Both the position numbers and the translations under genes were made by a program. From the NCBI GenBank assembly GCA_007922225.1, contig ML680053.1, positions 6,130,164 to 6,194,163 of the forward strand: 64,000 bases of DNA. The letters are read 5' to 3'. The first letter of the stretch is position 1. Each line of letters opens with the position of its first letter. The notes under the pieces were generated by a model. The model had not been told where the DNA came from and did no database searches. It saw only the letters and a program-made list of their open reading frames with translations. This DNA comes from Emydura subglobosa (lineage: Eukaryota; Chordata; Testudines; Chelidae). Shown piece by piece: positions 1-12,539 of this stretch.

Positions 1-2225
1 GTGCAAGTGGCTGCTGTTTCACTGAAGTCAGTGGTATGGTGGCTGCTTGCATCTAAGGGATGGAGTTGGCCCCTAATTTTTAAGGATGTGTTTTTTTTAA
101 CCAACGTAAATATTTAGAATAGTGTGGCCGTTAGTAGATCACAGCCAGTCTAAAGCCTTTCATAGTATGTTATAAAAGTTACACAGTACTTTTAGTACTA
201 CTATAGAACTATAGTACTACTATAGAAGTAGTACCTCTATGGTTAGAGGCTACTAAAGGCCATACTAAAAGACCGTAGCCAGACTAAAAAAAGGGAGCAA
301 AAATGTTATCTTGCCATCCTCTCTACCTTGTGGGCCTCAACCAAAGAGTGTGCTGAGTTCCCTCTGTATTCAAGGTCTAACTAGGTTAGGGTTTTCCCAT
401 TCCCAGGCTGGGAGTATGGTGGGAGGGAGAATCTGGCCCACAGTCATGTCACACTACCATTCATAGAATGATTCACGCCTGGAGAGCCGGGCACAGCTTC
501 CATTTACACTCCAGCACCCTGGTAATTAATTAGCTTGTTGTGAAAGGAGAGGGGGTGGGGAAAGAATAAATTCCGTTTTCTTGAGTTTGGCATAGACCAG
601 TTAAACCTTTCCCAAGTGACTTTAGGAGCACAGGATTTGGGTCTGCGTTGATTTTTTTTATAGCTGGAATTGAAATGAAGTGCTCTGAATATAGAGTAAC
701 TTCCTTTGCTCATTAGTTGTTGTTTTGTCTGCAATGAGACAGGAACTCAAGCATTTTGGTTGCTAAGTTTCACTGTACGTCCTGTAAGGACATTTATGTG
801 TCTCCTACTTGAAAACATTATGGAACTTCATACATCAGCTGAGTCCCAACGGTTATCCTTATGCCACCTGTGCACAAGGGACATTATTTGGTGTCTCTCC
901 CATGTAGGAAGCACATCACTGATCACTGTCCCCAACGGTACGTTTCATAACAGCACAAGTGCTTTTTATATTGACACCAGTATTCCCGCACACAGAGTGC
1001 AACCCTAACAGTAGAGATGAACTCAGGTCCATCCCCGCTGCCAAAACTTCTGGGGAGTTGATATCTGAAGCTGACAGTTCAGACCTGGAGTATTAACAAC
1101 CTCAGGGCAAGGACAGTGGTACATATTAAACTCACATATAAAAACACGAGATGTTGGTCTGATACAGCCCCGTCCTCCTCTTACTATGGAGCTAGTCAGG
1201 AGTAATTTCACTGAGGTCTAAGGGGCTGTAAAACTGGTGCGAGTGAGAAGAGAACCAGGACCATACATTAGAGAAAGAGTACATGCAATAAAGTGGTCCC
1301 TATTTCACCTAACTTCTAAGAGTGCTGTGATTGATCCTAAGTGAATGACGTTCAGCCCCGTGCAGAGCCAGCAAAATGCTCATATACCACAAATCCCACT
1401 AACACGCTCAATATAAACCTCACAAAGGCTTTCATCCCCAGTTTACCTCCCGGCCCCCCAGGTCTCCCACAAACAGCCCTCCAGCCAACAGCCGTCCTCA
1501 CTAAGACGTTGCCTACACGTGTGGCAGTGTGCAGGATATGTGGAGCACATGCCGCAACGAAAAGGAGGCGGCGTCCACACGCACTGTGGTGTGGAGCTAC
1601 CCAAGGCAGTGAAAGGCCTTTACCAGCTGCCTCCCCCCTGCTGGAGCCTTTCTCCACTTCCGGAGCGTTTCACAGCAGAGGGGAAAGGCTCCAGCCTTGG
1701 GACACTACACGGCTAAACAGTGTGACATAGAAGGCACCGCTCGGGTGTGAAGAGAGCCATGTAGGGTACACACCATAAGGGTCAGGCATGTAGAGAACTC
1801 TCCTCTGCTCTCCTAAGCCGTGCCTTGCTCTCCACACTGCTATTTATACCAGGCTAGCTGGGCCCGCCACTGGAAGTGTAGACCTAGCCTAATTCTCCAG
1901 CTTCACGCCCAGCTCCCTCCAGCCCCTCGTCAGCAATTCCAGACTCCCTCTACCCCCTAAATCCAGCGTCCCCAGACACCTTGAGGCACTCCACCAACCA
2001 CTGAACCACAAGTACCATCCAGCTCCTACCCACCTGCACAGCTCAGACACCCGCTAGAACTCCCCTGTTCACGTACACTGCCAGCTCTCCAGACCCTCTC
2101 ATTTCACCTAGCTCGGCGACAGATGCCAAGTTCGGCGCAGCTCTAGGTCCTGGCCCTGCCGCTCCTTGGGGCAGGAGGATTTGAAAGTCTGCAAATAATC
2201 TGCACAAACACAAAGTAGCTCATAC

Positions 2226-2318
2226 ATATGCAGGTATGAGGGATGTGTGTGCACGCACATGCGTGTACATGAGTTAATTTGCATATGTGCAAATATTCTA
2301 ATATGTGTGCATGCCAGT
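2226..2318. repeat. Alternating purine-pyrimidine (TG/CA-rich) patch
   Basis: The stretch is dominated by TG, CA and CG steps (for example GTGTGTGCACGCACATGCG) and includes the imperfect 18-bp palindrome ATTTGCATATGTGCAAAT at 2277-2294, whose left half is an octamer-like ATTTGCAT. It is not a clean microsatellite. Such sequence can adopt Z-DNA; no function is claimed. Confidence 0.5.
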
Positions 2319-5300
2319 CCGTGAACCTAGAGCTTTATACAGGCTTATTATACTTACATCAGAATAAAAAAGTTAAATAGAATTTAAATAAAATGTCACA
2401 CATGCATCTTAATAAACCTTAGCAGCTATGGTGATGAATGTTACTCGAGAGCTAGGAGAGGAATTTGGGGCTGAGGATTAGAGGCAACTTGAAACATCTG
2501 CATTTTAAGTATTCTAAATGACTATTCCACCTCCATCCCATCTGCATTAGAAGCCGATGTGGGTCTAGTAGTCCTTTCTAGTTTACTCTGGGGGTGATAT
2601 CTCAACTATTCACAGCTGTTAAAAGGTCACAATCTACGGAGGGGAATGTGAGAAGGTAGCACAACTGCACCTATTAACATTTTTACTATTATTTTTAATT
2701 AGCAGCAGATGAACAGTAAAAAATTCATGTCCAAACAAAAGCCTTTTAGAACTCGGATGGCAACACAAAAGGAGGCTCTTAATATAAATGTGAATTATTA
2801 CCAACATTCCCATTTGAACAAAAAGTGCTTTGCTCATGGCGCATTTCTCTTCTTCCTTTCTCATTATATATTTTGCTTGTGACTGGCGCACTTTGCCCTT
2901 TTGTCTTGGATTAGAGCGTATGGTACATACAGGATGCTGTTTATTATACACCTCCAACCCCATGGGTCCCTCTGACTTTAAGGCCTCTGTGTTTCCGAAT
3001 AGATAATAAGTTTTAACAAGTCAAAGTGAATGACACGGCTGTTTCATCTCTTTTCACCTCTGCCTCCACAAAGTCACTTATATGACAGATTCCCAGCTCC
3101 AAGAGGAAAGCCAGGTGACTGGTTCTCATGTAGTTGCAGGTGTGTCCTGGTATTTGTAGTAAGATAAATCTCCTCTAGTCAATTCATTTCAAAGCTAAGC
3201 TGAATAGACCTGTTTCCACAATGTAAGGATTTAGAGGTGGCCCAGTTTTCATCACAAGCTAAGATTTTTGTGCCCTCTAAATGCTACAAAAGCACCAGAA
3301 TTAAGGAAATTCTGAAACTTGGGAATGAACACAGCAGTGCTCAAAGCAATGAATTCATCACCTGCTAATGCAGCTGCTGCCTGTCTCCTGTTCAAACCAA
3401 CTGCGGCATTGATGATTACAGTGACAATTATTAGGCCGGCAAAGGAAGCTGCTGCCATTCATCCCCAATTGGAAATTTATTTAGCTAAGGTTCAGTGCAC
3501 AGAATTAAAATGGTATTTGGTACTTATGAGGCCTAATTGTCGGCTTGTAAACATTCAGAGCTTTCATTTATCACATTACTGATGTACAGAGGCCCGATCC
3601 CTGGGAATCCAGGCAGCGTCACAAATACTGTCTATTCAGAAAGTCATCGTGTTCCAGGATTCCCGGGGCTTCCTCATCTTAATATTATCACATTTCAGCA
3701 GCCTTTTGCAACTAGCACTCAAATAGGTTGGAAAAATACACCGCACTAATATTATATTTAGTGCGAGAGAATCTGAATACACTTCACAAACTATATTTTG
3801 TGGGGGTTTATACATATATACACCCTGCGAAGCCTAGCCTCTTCACAACTTTTCAAACAATAATTCACACAGATTTAAATATATAGAAATCCAATTGAAC
3901 TACTCATATATATTGACATATATGAAAGCTAACACTCTCCTTAACAATAACCTGAACACAAAATCAACCTGTTATTACCTGCCAGCTCCCCAAATGCCCA
4001 ACAGTAAAGAGAAGCCAAATACATATATATTACTTCTTGGGATGTTAAAATCATGCTGGCTTCAAATCACAACCAACTTGGATGTGCTTGGACTGGGGAT
4101 TCTCACTAGCCTTATGACACTAACAACATCCTGAGCCTTAACTATATTCTAGTACCAGGTACCAGAACAGCCATCCCGGCGGCACAGCACATGTCCACAG
4201 TACTTATTCTGGCGCACAGGAGAAATGCTATTTATCTCTGCAATTACCAGCATTTTATTATAACTTCTTCAAAGGAACAAGGGTGAGAGGCTAGTTAATT
4301 ATATTATAATTCGCATGGAAATGATGCCAGGAGGCAGAGCACAGAAGGGGCATTGAAGGGCAAAGAGAGGTTGCATCCTCCATATTCTGCAGCAGCAGAA
4401 ATAGTCCCTGGATGGGGCTGCTCTAATTTAGGGCTCCCCAGAACCTCTGTAATACTAAGTGACGGTGGGCACACACTCTCTTGCCCAGTTGTTATAGTTA
4501 TGTGTTAAATAGATGCTGCTTTCCACTCAAGAGGTGGCTGCATGTCAGTGGCTGGTGAAACTATGCAGCTCTCCAACTGTACACAGAGAAAAGAATATGC
4601 TTGGCATTTATATAGGTACAAATAGAGCCAATAAGTTGGTAAAGTTTATACAGCACCTGCGGATCAAAGGCAAGGGTTAGATTGAGCTAGTATTCAGAGT
4701 GGTACAGTTTAGCTAATGTTCTCCACGTGACCTGAACCAGCAATGTCTGACTGAGATACAGCCAAACAGCTGTATTCTGAGAAGTTTGACCTCCCCCTAT
4801 GTAGCACAAAGGGGTTTTAACTCTGAAGCTTAATAATGATGACTTAAACTTCAACATTGTTAACTATTTCACTGCAGAATATTGCAAAAGGAACTTCGGG
4901 CTATGTAGAGATTGTGGTCAAAGCTGAAGTGGAATACCATTGTTTTAATTTCCATGGTGACTAGGTAAATGTTCTAGGTAAATGTATAGTTTTGTTATCC
5001 CTCACAACACAACGTAGTTAATTTATCATTAATGGTGCCAAATGCAATTTAAACCTAGACACTCAATTATACACATCACAAAAATAAACATGAAATAAAT
5101 AAGGAAAACAGAAGCTAAGGTTAACAGAGAGCAATTCGGACACCAACCCTGGCTCCAAAGTCACTCACATCAATATACGGAATATACACTTTCCATCACA
5201 ACCTTAACTCTTCCCCTATGGCTGGAAAAAAAAAGCCTTACCCACAACAGCTACACATGTACCGTTGTTATTACTGGACTGAGAGCTTTTCTAATTCACA

Positions 5301-7884
5301 GAGGGTGAAATTCACTCCTGGGCAGAAGGCCAGCACAAGGCCTCACTGTGCATTTCATCCAACATGCTTTTGTAAATTGCTCTGTAGAGCACGTGTGAGG
5401 CTTGGCAACTTTTGGTCCTTTATGAGTCATCATCCCCATCCAACACACAGGCCAAAAACTCAGCTGGCGTAAATGGGCAGAGTTCCATTAACTTCAATCG
5501 GAAGATCTGGTTCAAGAACACTTTTTCCCCATTTCTTGTAGATGAGCAGCATGAACAGGTTTGGGGTTTCTGGGCAGTTTGATCCTAAGCGTTAATTGCA
5601 GTGATGTATAAACACCCATGTTTACATCTGAGGAAGTGACCCTGAGAACTAACTGAGCACACAAAAGACTTGAACTAAAAAGCCTCATATTGGCTAAATA
5701 ATGCATGAAAGGTTTGACGTAGGCTCGGGGGGAAATTAAATTATTTAGTATACAGTGATACCATCACAATGAGCTAATCAAGATAATTACTACAGTCCTG
5801 ACTTTAAAAAAAAAAAAAAAAAGAACAAGGCTCTTGTTTCTGGGGGGGAAAAAAAAGCAAATCGGCTAATAATCTACATAAAGACTGGTAGCAATTCTTT
5901 CGGGTCAAATTAAAGAAAAACCCAACACGAACTACACAGCATCCCTTTTTCTCTGGCTTGAGGAGATGGGCAGCAAGAGATTTTTTAGCCTGCGCAGTTC
6001 CCAGACTCGCTTCCTTTCCCATCAATTATTACGGATGAAGGTTCAGCGTGAAGGTGAATATTTAATGCAGTTGCTGGACAATCAGAGTCACATTGGACTT
6101 CAGAGGGGCACAGGCTTTTTTGCTGCACAGGAGTGAGCTTCACTCTCAAAAAGAGAAGGGTGAAAAAGCAGGCTAACCTCCTGCTAAGTCCTGCTCCCAA
6201 TGCTAAATCCCGCTAGCCAGGCTTGCTGCATGGGCCTTCTGTGTGGGCTGCGGGAAGGAATAGCTTAGTACAAGGGCTATGCAGCTGCTCTGCAGTCCTG
6301 TGAGTACAGTAGTCTGCACAACTCCTGTTCCTTAGCTCTACGGGGAAGAACAGCCAGTGGTTCTGTGCTGCAACAGACCACACTTCTGGTCCTCCCCATC
6401 CCCAGTCTGAGCCGCAATATGCTGGGAGTCCCTGGTGAACTGGAGTCCACGGTGAGCTACAGATAGACGTCCAATGCTAGATCCACCAATTCTGCCGCCT
6501 GCTTCACACACTAGAGCTGCACCAACTCAGCTGTGTCTTAGGCACTTCGCAGCTGTGGCATAAGAGTGATGATTTGCCCCAATATTAGCCCCTGTACAGG
6601 GAGAAAATCACTTGCAAACAATTGCATCATATGGTGAGTGACTGAAGTGTCCAACAGGGCCACACCCTCTCTCACTATTGATCTTTGCGCATGAGACAAA
6701 GGTAAGATGTCACCCTAGTGGCTGCCCCCAGGTTTTGATACATTCAAACGTCCCCCTGAAGCAGCACCAGGTTTCCAACAAGCTCATACTGGCGACTAAT
6801 CGCTGTTCCTTCCCACCTTCACTCAAGTAATGCATGCTGGCACCTGCCGCTCAGTACTAAACTTTTTCTCTTTTCTTGTAGGGTGATCACTTAATTTCAT
6901 CCTGTGCCAGCATTTGCCGATGGGAATAAAGGGAAAGCCTAGAGCGAGGAAGTGTCCACTGGAACCCCTGGAGCGTTATGTAACTTGCAGATACGTTACT
7001 TTCAACTGCTCATATATTTCGCCTCTGAGGATCTCAAAGCACTTTCCAATCATGAATGAATGTGGGCTTTGTCTAAACTAGTGAAGTGTGCCCTGATATA
7101 AGTACAATGATGTGCACCTTAGCTGGGTAAATCAGTAGCTGAGTCAGAAACAGAAATCAATCCTGATTCCCGCACTTCTATTCCAACCTCTAGACAACAC
7201 TGACTTCCATTTAGCTACAAAAGGTTAAAAGCAATCATGTGACAGCACTGAAACGAACAGTTACACCAGGGATGCATTTGGCCTACAATAAGTTTCACAT
7301 GAATATACCCACACAGTAGCTTGCCTTTTTTTCCTCTTACTTTAAAATTTGCTCTTGTATTTATAGCTGTGACCAAAACTACAGAGGTAGTAGAGATAAA
7401 TGGGGTCATTGAGGGTCCTAATGTTTAGTTTGCTTCATTTTCCATTGTTGGGTCTGTTGTCAAGTGCAGGGCCTCTTGGGGTTTGCCTCCAGTGCCGTAG
7501 GGAGCAGCCTCCCAGCTTGGGTAGACAGACTTGTGCAGGCAGGGTTTGCGCTAGCACACTAAAACTAGCAGGGTGCCCCCTGCGGTTCAGGCTCTCAAAC
7601 ACATCTGACCCCCCCAGACTAGACATTGTGTTGGTGTCTGTGGAGAGAGGAAATAGCGCTTTGATTTAGCACAACATCTGTGAGGCTGTAGGGGCTTCCA
7701 CCCCTAGAGAAAAAGGAAAACTAGTTACTCTAACCCGCTCACCTGGTATAAAAGGTGGAGAGACAGTAATTGTGATTCACTGAGGAATATTGGTATGTAG
7801 GACACAGAACCTAACTAACCTGTTACCCATCAGCTGATTTATTAGAGGCTGTACCCCAACCTTTCCAGGCAGGACTAGCAATTA

Positions 7885-8095
7885 CACAAGGCTGTGTGGC
7901 TTAGGGGATACAGTGCAGGATGCAGGAGACCTGGAAACGCTTCCTGGCCCTGCTGCTGGCTTGCTGGGTGAGCTCAGCAAGTCACATTATCTCTGTGCCT
8001 TAGTTTCCCCATCTTTAAAAGTGATACTGACATCCCCTTGAGATCCATTGATGAAAAGTGCTATATAAGAGCTAGGTATTATTACTAAACATTAA
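7885..8095 (+). repeat. CORE-SINE (MIR-like), sense
   Basis: The order is a tRNA-like head (GTGTGGCTTAGGGGATACAG), then GGGTGAGCTCAGCAAGTCAC, then CTTAGTTTCCCCATCTTTAA, and a tail ending AAAGTGCTATATAAGAGC and TATTATTA. This is the layout of MIR/CORE-SINEs in amniotes. The copy is diverged but nearly full length. Confidence 0.65.
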
Positions 8096-8693
8096 ACAAA
8101 ACCCCTCTATAACCTGAGTCTGTGCATGTTAATATGCAAAGGGCCAAAATGATCCAGGGTCTAACTCAGCTACAGACAGCAGAGATACAACTGAGGTAAA
8201 TTAGGGTCAAAGGGGTTTAAAAGCATCGGTGAAGCACACCCTGGTCCTGCCAACTTTTTTATTCTTGGTTCTTTCTCTCTCCAAATCTCTGTTTCAGCCT
8301 TATCCTGCATACACCAGGTCTAGGCCAAGTAAATGTACATTCAATTCTACTCAGGTTCTTATACTGGGTTCATTAGTATGGTACGTGAGCACCTTCATGT
8401 GACCATTTAGTATTCCGTTTTCCCCACATTGTTTAATGAGGTGTATCAGAAGGAACACTGTTATTTGTCTACTGGGACACTGCTTACATGGTGATGGAAT
8501 ACAAAGAGTGATTGCAAAGGGCTAGGAGTAGGGATAAGAAGAGGGAAATGTAGGCTGCATATCAGAAAATAGGTTCCCAAGTGCACGGTGAATGTATGGG
8601 ATATCCTCCAAAGCAGGTTCGCCAAGTTACCCACCCTTCCCCGTTCACTGCTAGAGATGCATTACCTCCATGATGGCCCCAAGGAAGGAGTCA

Positions 8694-8964
8694 GGGTATG
8701 TCTATACTGATGGCAGCAGACGGATCTTTCTGGATCGATTGAGCGGTCAGTGTAGACCCAGTCAATCGATCAAGAAGTCGACTGAGTAAAACCACCCCCT
8801 CAAGTGGCGTAGCGCTGTGTCGATGGGAACACAGTTCCTATTGGTGCAGTGCAGTGAAGACAGCGCGCAGAAGGGAAGCACAGCAGTCAACGGGAGTTAC
8901 GCAAGCTACTCTGCATAACTCCTGTCAACTGACACCAAATCTCCAGATCAGTGTAGACCAGGGC
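8694..8964. mobile_element. Harbinger-type MITE with TCA target duplication
   Basis: The 271-bp element begins GGGTATGTCTATACTGATG and ends GATCAGTGTAGACCAGGGC, imperfect terminal inverted repeats, and is flanked by TCA at 8691-8693 and 8965-8967. Three-bp duplications fit PIF/Harbinger elements. Its interior contains AAAACCACCCCCTCAAGTGG followed by CGTAGCGCTG. A near-identical phrase lies just inside the left end of the autonomous-type element at 34083-38120, so this is probably a deletion derivative or relative of that family. Confidence 0.75.
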
Positions 8965-9520
8965 TCAGTAATAAAAATAACAAAACTAAACCAGACACCC
9001 TCCCCAAGTTATCCCTGCCTCAGGCTTCCCAGTGCCTCCTGTCATCTCAGTGTCTGTGAGCTCTTTGGGACAGAGAGTGTCATGTACACACTGAGCACAC
9101 TTAACAAAGCATACCAATACACCACCAGTGATATTATAGACTGTGGAACTGTCTTCCTAGGGAAGTGGTGTCAGTCCCACAGCCTGAGCTGAGATTTTCA
9201 AAGTGAAGTAAGATTTTCTAATACACAGCTTAACTTTGCAGTTCCAGCTAAAATTAATGGGAATTGGACATCCAAATCCTTTAGGTGGCTTTAAAAAACT
9301 CAGCCTAAATCTAAGGGTAAAATTCACTCAGTGCAGAGAGCTCAGTCTGCACTAACTACCACTTAAATCCTATATTAAGGGCTTATGTGGGACATGACGC
9401 TTTGCACTTGGCCATTCTCCACTGGGGTGAATCTCATCCAGTGAATTTTATTCCCTTAACATTACGTGGACCCTGGAATACAAAATGGTGCCATTGGCAC
9501 ATTATCCTAGCAGTACTTAC

Positions 9521-10398
9521 TCATAAAACGTTGTCCACCCGTTTTCATTGGTTTTGGTGGCAAGAAGACCAGAGTTGCCATGATATGTCATCATAGCCAC
9601 TTCGTGCCCTTGGGCTGTCACGCTCTTGAGGGCACTGTTGGTGCCAATCGTCACCCAGAAGACCTGGCCATCTGGCACCACCAGCCACAGGGGCATCCCA
9701 GTGGAGTCCCTCCGGACATTGACTAAGTTCCCATTGTTATCAGTAATCAGGGTTATGTCTCCATCCCCAGTGTAGGTAAAATTGTAAAGGTAATCTCCAG
9801 TGGGAAGGCTCTGGGTATAAAGGTGTTTACCGCTGGTGTCAAACAAGTAGAGCTCCTGGTCTATAGGCGAGGACAACTCGTATAAGTTCTGTGTGTTGAG
9901 GTATGGCTTGTTTTTCCGAATAAAGCGGATTCGGATGTTTCCAAGGTCAGCAACGTACAACTCCCCATCTGCGCACACTGCTAGGGAGGAAGGAGCATTT
10001 AGCTTGGCGTCCTTTGCATAGCCATCATCTCCAGAGAAGCAGTCGCAGTTGGCATCATTCTTGCAGTCACAGCTACCTGGCGCACCAGCAACAAGTGAGA
10101 TTTCCCCGTTGGTGGTGACCTGCCTGATGCGGTTGATCTTCTTCTCGTCAGTCTCAGCGATATACAGGACCCCGGTATGGGAGACGGCTAAAGCTGAGGC
10201 TGATTCCAAAGTTGCATGTATTGCCACTTTGCTGAGGAGGAAGTGATCAATGCCCGGGACCTGACAGTGCATAGGTCTCCCTGCCACAATGCGCACTTGG
10301 TGATTTTCAGAGATCTGCAACACAACGTTATTGTCGAGGACATACAGGGAATTATCCATTGGGTTGACTGCCAGGTCTGTGGGCCACTCTAGACGAAC
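9521..10398 (-). CDS. TENM4: TENM4 exon: end of NHL propeller and start of YD shell
   Basis: This 878-bp exon opens with [20 protein letters not shown] (phase 0) and ends FYE with a split GA. Residues 1 to about 165 are the remaining NHL blades, including [20 protein letters not shown], the Cys-rich loop [11 protein letters not shown], and the last strand [16 protein letters not shown]. After [20 protein letters not shown] come YD-type strands such as [20 protein letters not shown] and [19 protein letters not shown], which start the large YD barrel. The acceptor is CCATTGTTAG (AG at 10399-10400) and the donor is GA|GTAAGT (GT at 9519-9520), a consensus 5' splice site. The Met at 10357-10359 is internal, not a start. 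NFTY is a likely glycosylation site. The next YD exon is not in the remaining 9.5 kb. Confidence 0.97.
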
Positions 10399-10589
10399 CT
10401 AACAATGGAACAACAGAAAGAAACTGTTAAAACGTCTATTTTTCCTATTTGATTCCCCAAATCAGCCTTAGCAATCAATCCTCTAAAAGCTTCCATCCAC
10501 CCAACCAATAGCGAGGTGTATAGTGCGTTTTGCATGTGACATGATTAAAAAGAGAAATAAGAGAAAGGAATAAATGAATATTTATTTGT

Positions 10590-10690
10590 ATTGTGGTAGC
10601 ACATCAAGGTCTGAAACCCCATTGTGCTAGGTGCTGTACAATTCGATAACAAAAAGATGGCCCCTGCTCTAAAGAGATTACTATCAAAGT
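10590..10690 (+). repeat. Dispersed amniote repeat, family unnamed
   Basis: It carries the phrase CCCCATTGTGCTAGGTGCTG, followed by TACAAT and GGCCCCTGCTCTAAAGAG. Related copies are recognisable in this window at 32868-32970, 50910-50975, 55835-55945 and, in the opposite orientation, near 28105-28160 and 57825-57925. I recognise the phrase as a very common sauropsid repeat but cannot assign it to a named family. Confidence 0.5.
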
Positions 10691-10964
10691 ACTCCAGAAG
10701 AGGTGCCTAAATTGCATGTGCAAGCTACACAGGCTTGTAGACAACATGGGTCTGCGTATTTGTTTATGTAAGCTAGGAACATCTTTTTGGAAACTTAGTA
10801 TCGGGCTTTGGGCTCCAGGCATTGGTCCTGCAAACATGGATAAATATAAATTGTCAATCAATTCAGCTTATTTCACTGCAAGAAAAAAAAAGCAAAGAAA
10901 GAACACTGCTTCTTCAGTGTGCTTTCATGGTGTTAAGCATTATGGAAGACCAAGTTCAAGTAAT

Positions 10965-11175
10965 AATAATGCTTTACACTTGCATGCCCTCACCTTTTTC
11001 CCCGAAGTGGTTTACTAACATCACAATCCTGTAAAGATAAGTATTGTGATAACCCATTATGTAGATGGGTAAACTGAGGCACAGAGCGGTTAACGCCACA
11101 GTGCGTCAGGAGTAGAGCTGAGAGCTTGGGATCCCAATTTACTGCTCTAACCATGAAACATATTGTCTCTCAGTT
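10965..11175 (-). repeat. CORE-SINE (MIR-like), antisense
   Basis: The plus strand reads AATAATAATGCTTTACACTT, then GTAGATGGGTAAACTGAGGC and ACAGAGCGGTTAACG, and ends with TACTGCTCTAACCATGA. This is the reverse complement of the MIR body and tRNA-related head. Confidence 0.65.
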
Positions 11176-12315
11176 GAGGGTACTGTTTAATTTGCTAAGA
11201 ATAATACTAAACCTAAGATAATTTTACCTCTCCATGGGTAACATGTAGCTCTAACACGAAAAATTCAATATAATTTGATGTCACTTTATATTCCAAGACA
11301 TTTCAGTGTTAATAAGAGCCGTAGAAACGTACTTTGAGATCATTTTATTTTGTTTCACATATAAAGAAATGGTTCGACATTGAGCTGAAGGGAGCTAAAT
11401 GATTTTAAGAGGGTCTCACACAGCAATTGTGATTCTGTAGTGGGAAGGGTGGAGAGCAGGTCCCCTTGATTCCCCAAACTGCAGCAGCACCAGCCCCGGC
11501 CCTGGTGTAAGTTAGAGCAGCTCATCACGTTGCTACAACATATGACAGCTGACTGTGCTCCCTAAGGGACCAGGTGCCAACGCAGAACTTGCAGAGCAGA
11601 GATAATCTTTGGCCCATCCCCTCCCTGCTTCTGTTATGCCACTTCCTTCCCTGCTGACATACCCTGTACACTGGGGTAATACTGCATAAGGACATAAGAA
11701 TGGTAATACTGGGTCAGACCAATGGTCCATATAGCCCAGTATCCTGACTTCCGACAGTGGCCAATGCCAGGTGCTTCAGAAGGAATGACCAGAACAGGTA
11801 ATCAACTGATCCATCCCCTGTTGCCCATTCCCAGCTTCTGGCAAACAGAGGCTAGGAACACTTCAGAGCATGGTTTTGTATCCCTGTCCACCCTAGCTAA
11901 TAGCCATTGATGGACCTATCCTCCAGGAAATTATCTAGTTCTTTTTTGAACCCCGTTATAGTCTTGGACCTCACAACATCCTCTGGCAAAGAGTTCCACA
12001 GGTTGTGCATTGTGTGAAGAAATACTTCCTTTTGTTTGCTTTAAATCTGCTGCCTATTAATTTCATTTGGTGACCTCTAGTTCTTGTGTTATGTGAAAGG
12101 GTAAACAACACTTCCTTATTCACTTTCTCCTCACCATTCATGATTTTATAGACATCTGTCATACCCCCCCTTAGTCGACTCTTTTCCAAGCTGAAAAGTC
12201 CCAGTCTTATTAATCTCCCCCCATGTGGAAGCTTTTCCATACCCCTAATCATTTTTGTTGCCCTTCTCTGTACCTTTTCCAATTCCAATATATCTTTTTT
12301 GAGAAGAGGCTACCA

Positions 12316-12539
12316 CAGGGGTGGGCAAACTTTTTGGCCTGAGGGCCACATCTGGGGCGGGGGAAAAGGGGTGGGGGGAGTGGCTGCCGCGCGGCACTGC
12401 TTGAGGCCAGTCAGGGCACTGCTGGGTCAACACGGTGGGAGAGGGGTGGGGGTAAGGGGCGAGGTCGGAGGGAGGCGCACCTGATGAAATGCTCAGACGG
12501 GCTGTATGTGGTCCGTGGGCTGTAGTTTGCCCACCCCTG
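12316..12539. mobile_element. hAT MITE nested in CR1
   Basis: The 224-bp element has 15-bp perfect terminal inverted repeats, CAGGGGTGGGCAAAC and GTTTGCCCACCCCTG, and an 8-bp target duplication GGCTACCA (12308-12315) / GGCTACGA (12540-12547) with one mismatch. The 8-bp duplication and CAGGGG ends place it in the hAT superfamily. There is no coding capacity; the GC-rich centre gives spurious open frames. It cuts the reverse-transcriptase region of the surrounding CR1, so it is younger than that copy. Confidence 0.88.

Larger units (their letters stand above)
1..9520 (-). other. Intron (partial) downstream of the NHL/YD exon
   Basis: No coding exon, RNA gene or long plausible open frame is seen here; the short open frames are random in frame and composition. 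The interval holds a TG-alternating patch (2226-2318), a low-repeat block with developmental-enhancer-like composition (about 3240-3590), a poly-A patch near 5806-5822, a CORE-SINE (7885-8095) and a Harbinger-type MITE (8694-8964). Fragments of dispersed sauropsid repeats (phrases such as GGGTGAAATTCACTCC) lie near 5306-5400 and 9310-9470. The rest (1-2220, 3600-5200, 5900-7000) shows nothing I can name. Confidence 0.8.

Noticed and set aside
1341..1730. 129-codon open frame with an overlapping 101-codon frame on the other strand
   Set aside because: There are open frames on both strands in GC-rich intron sequence, with no domain, no splice context and no match to any family I know.
10357..10359. 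ATG (MDNSLYVL) as a possible start
   Set aside because: Teneurin similarity continues upstream ([13 protein letters not shown]) to a splice acceptor at 10399, so this Met is internal.
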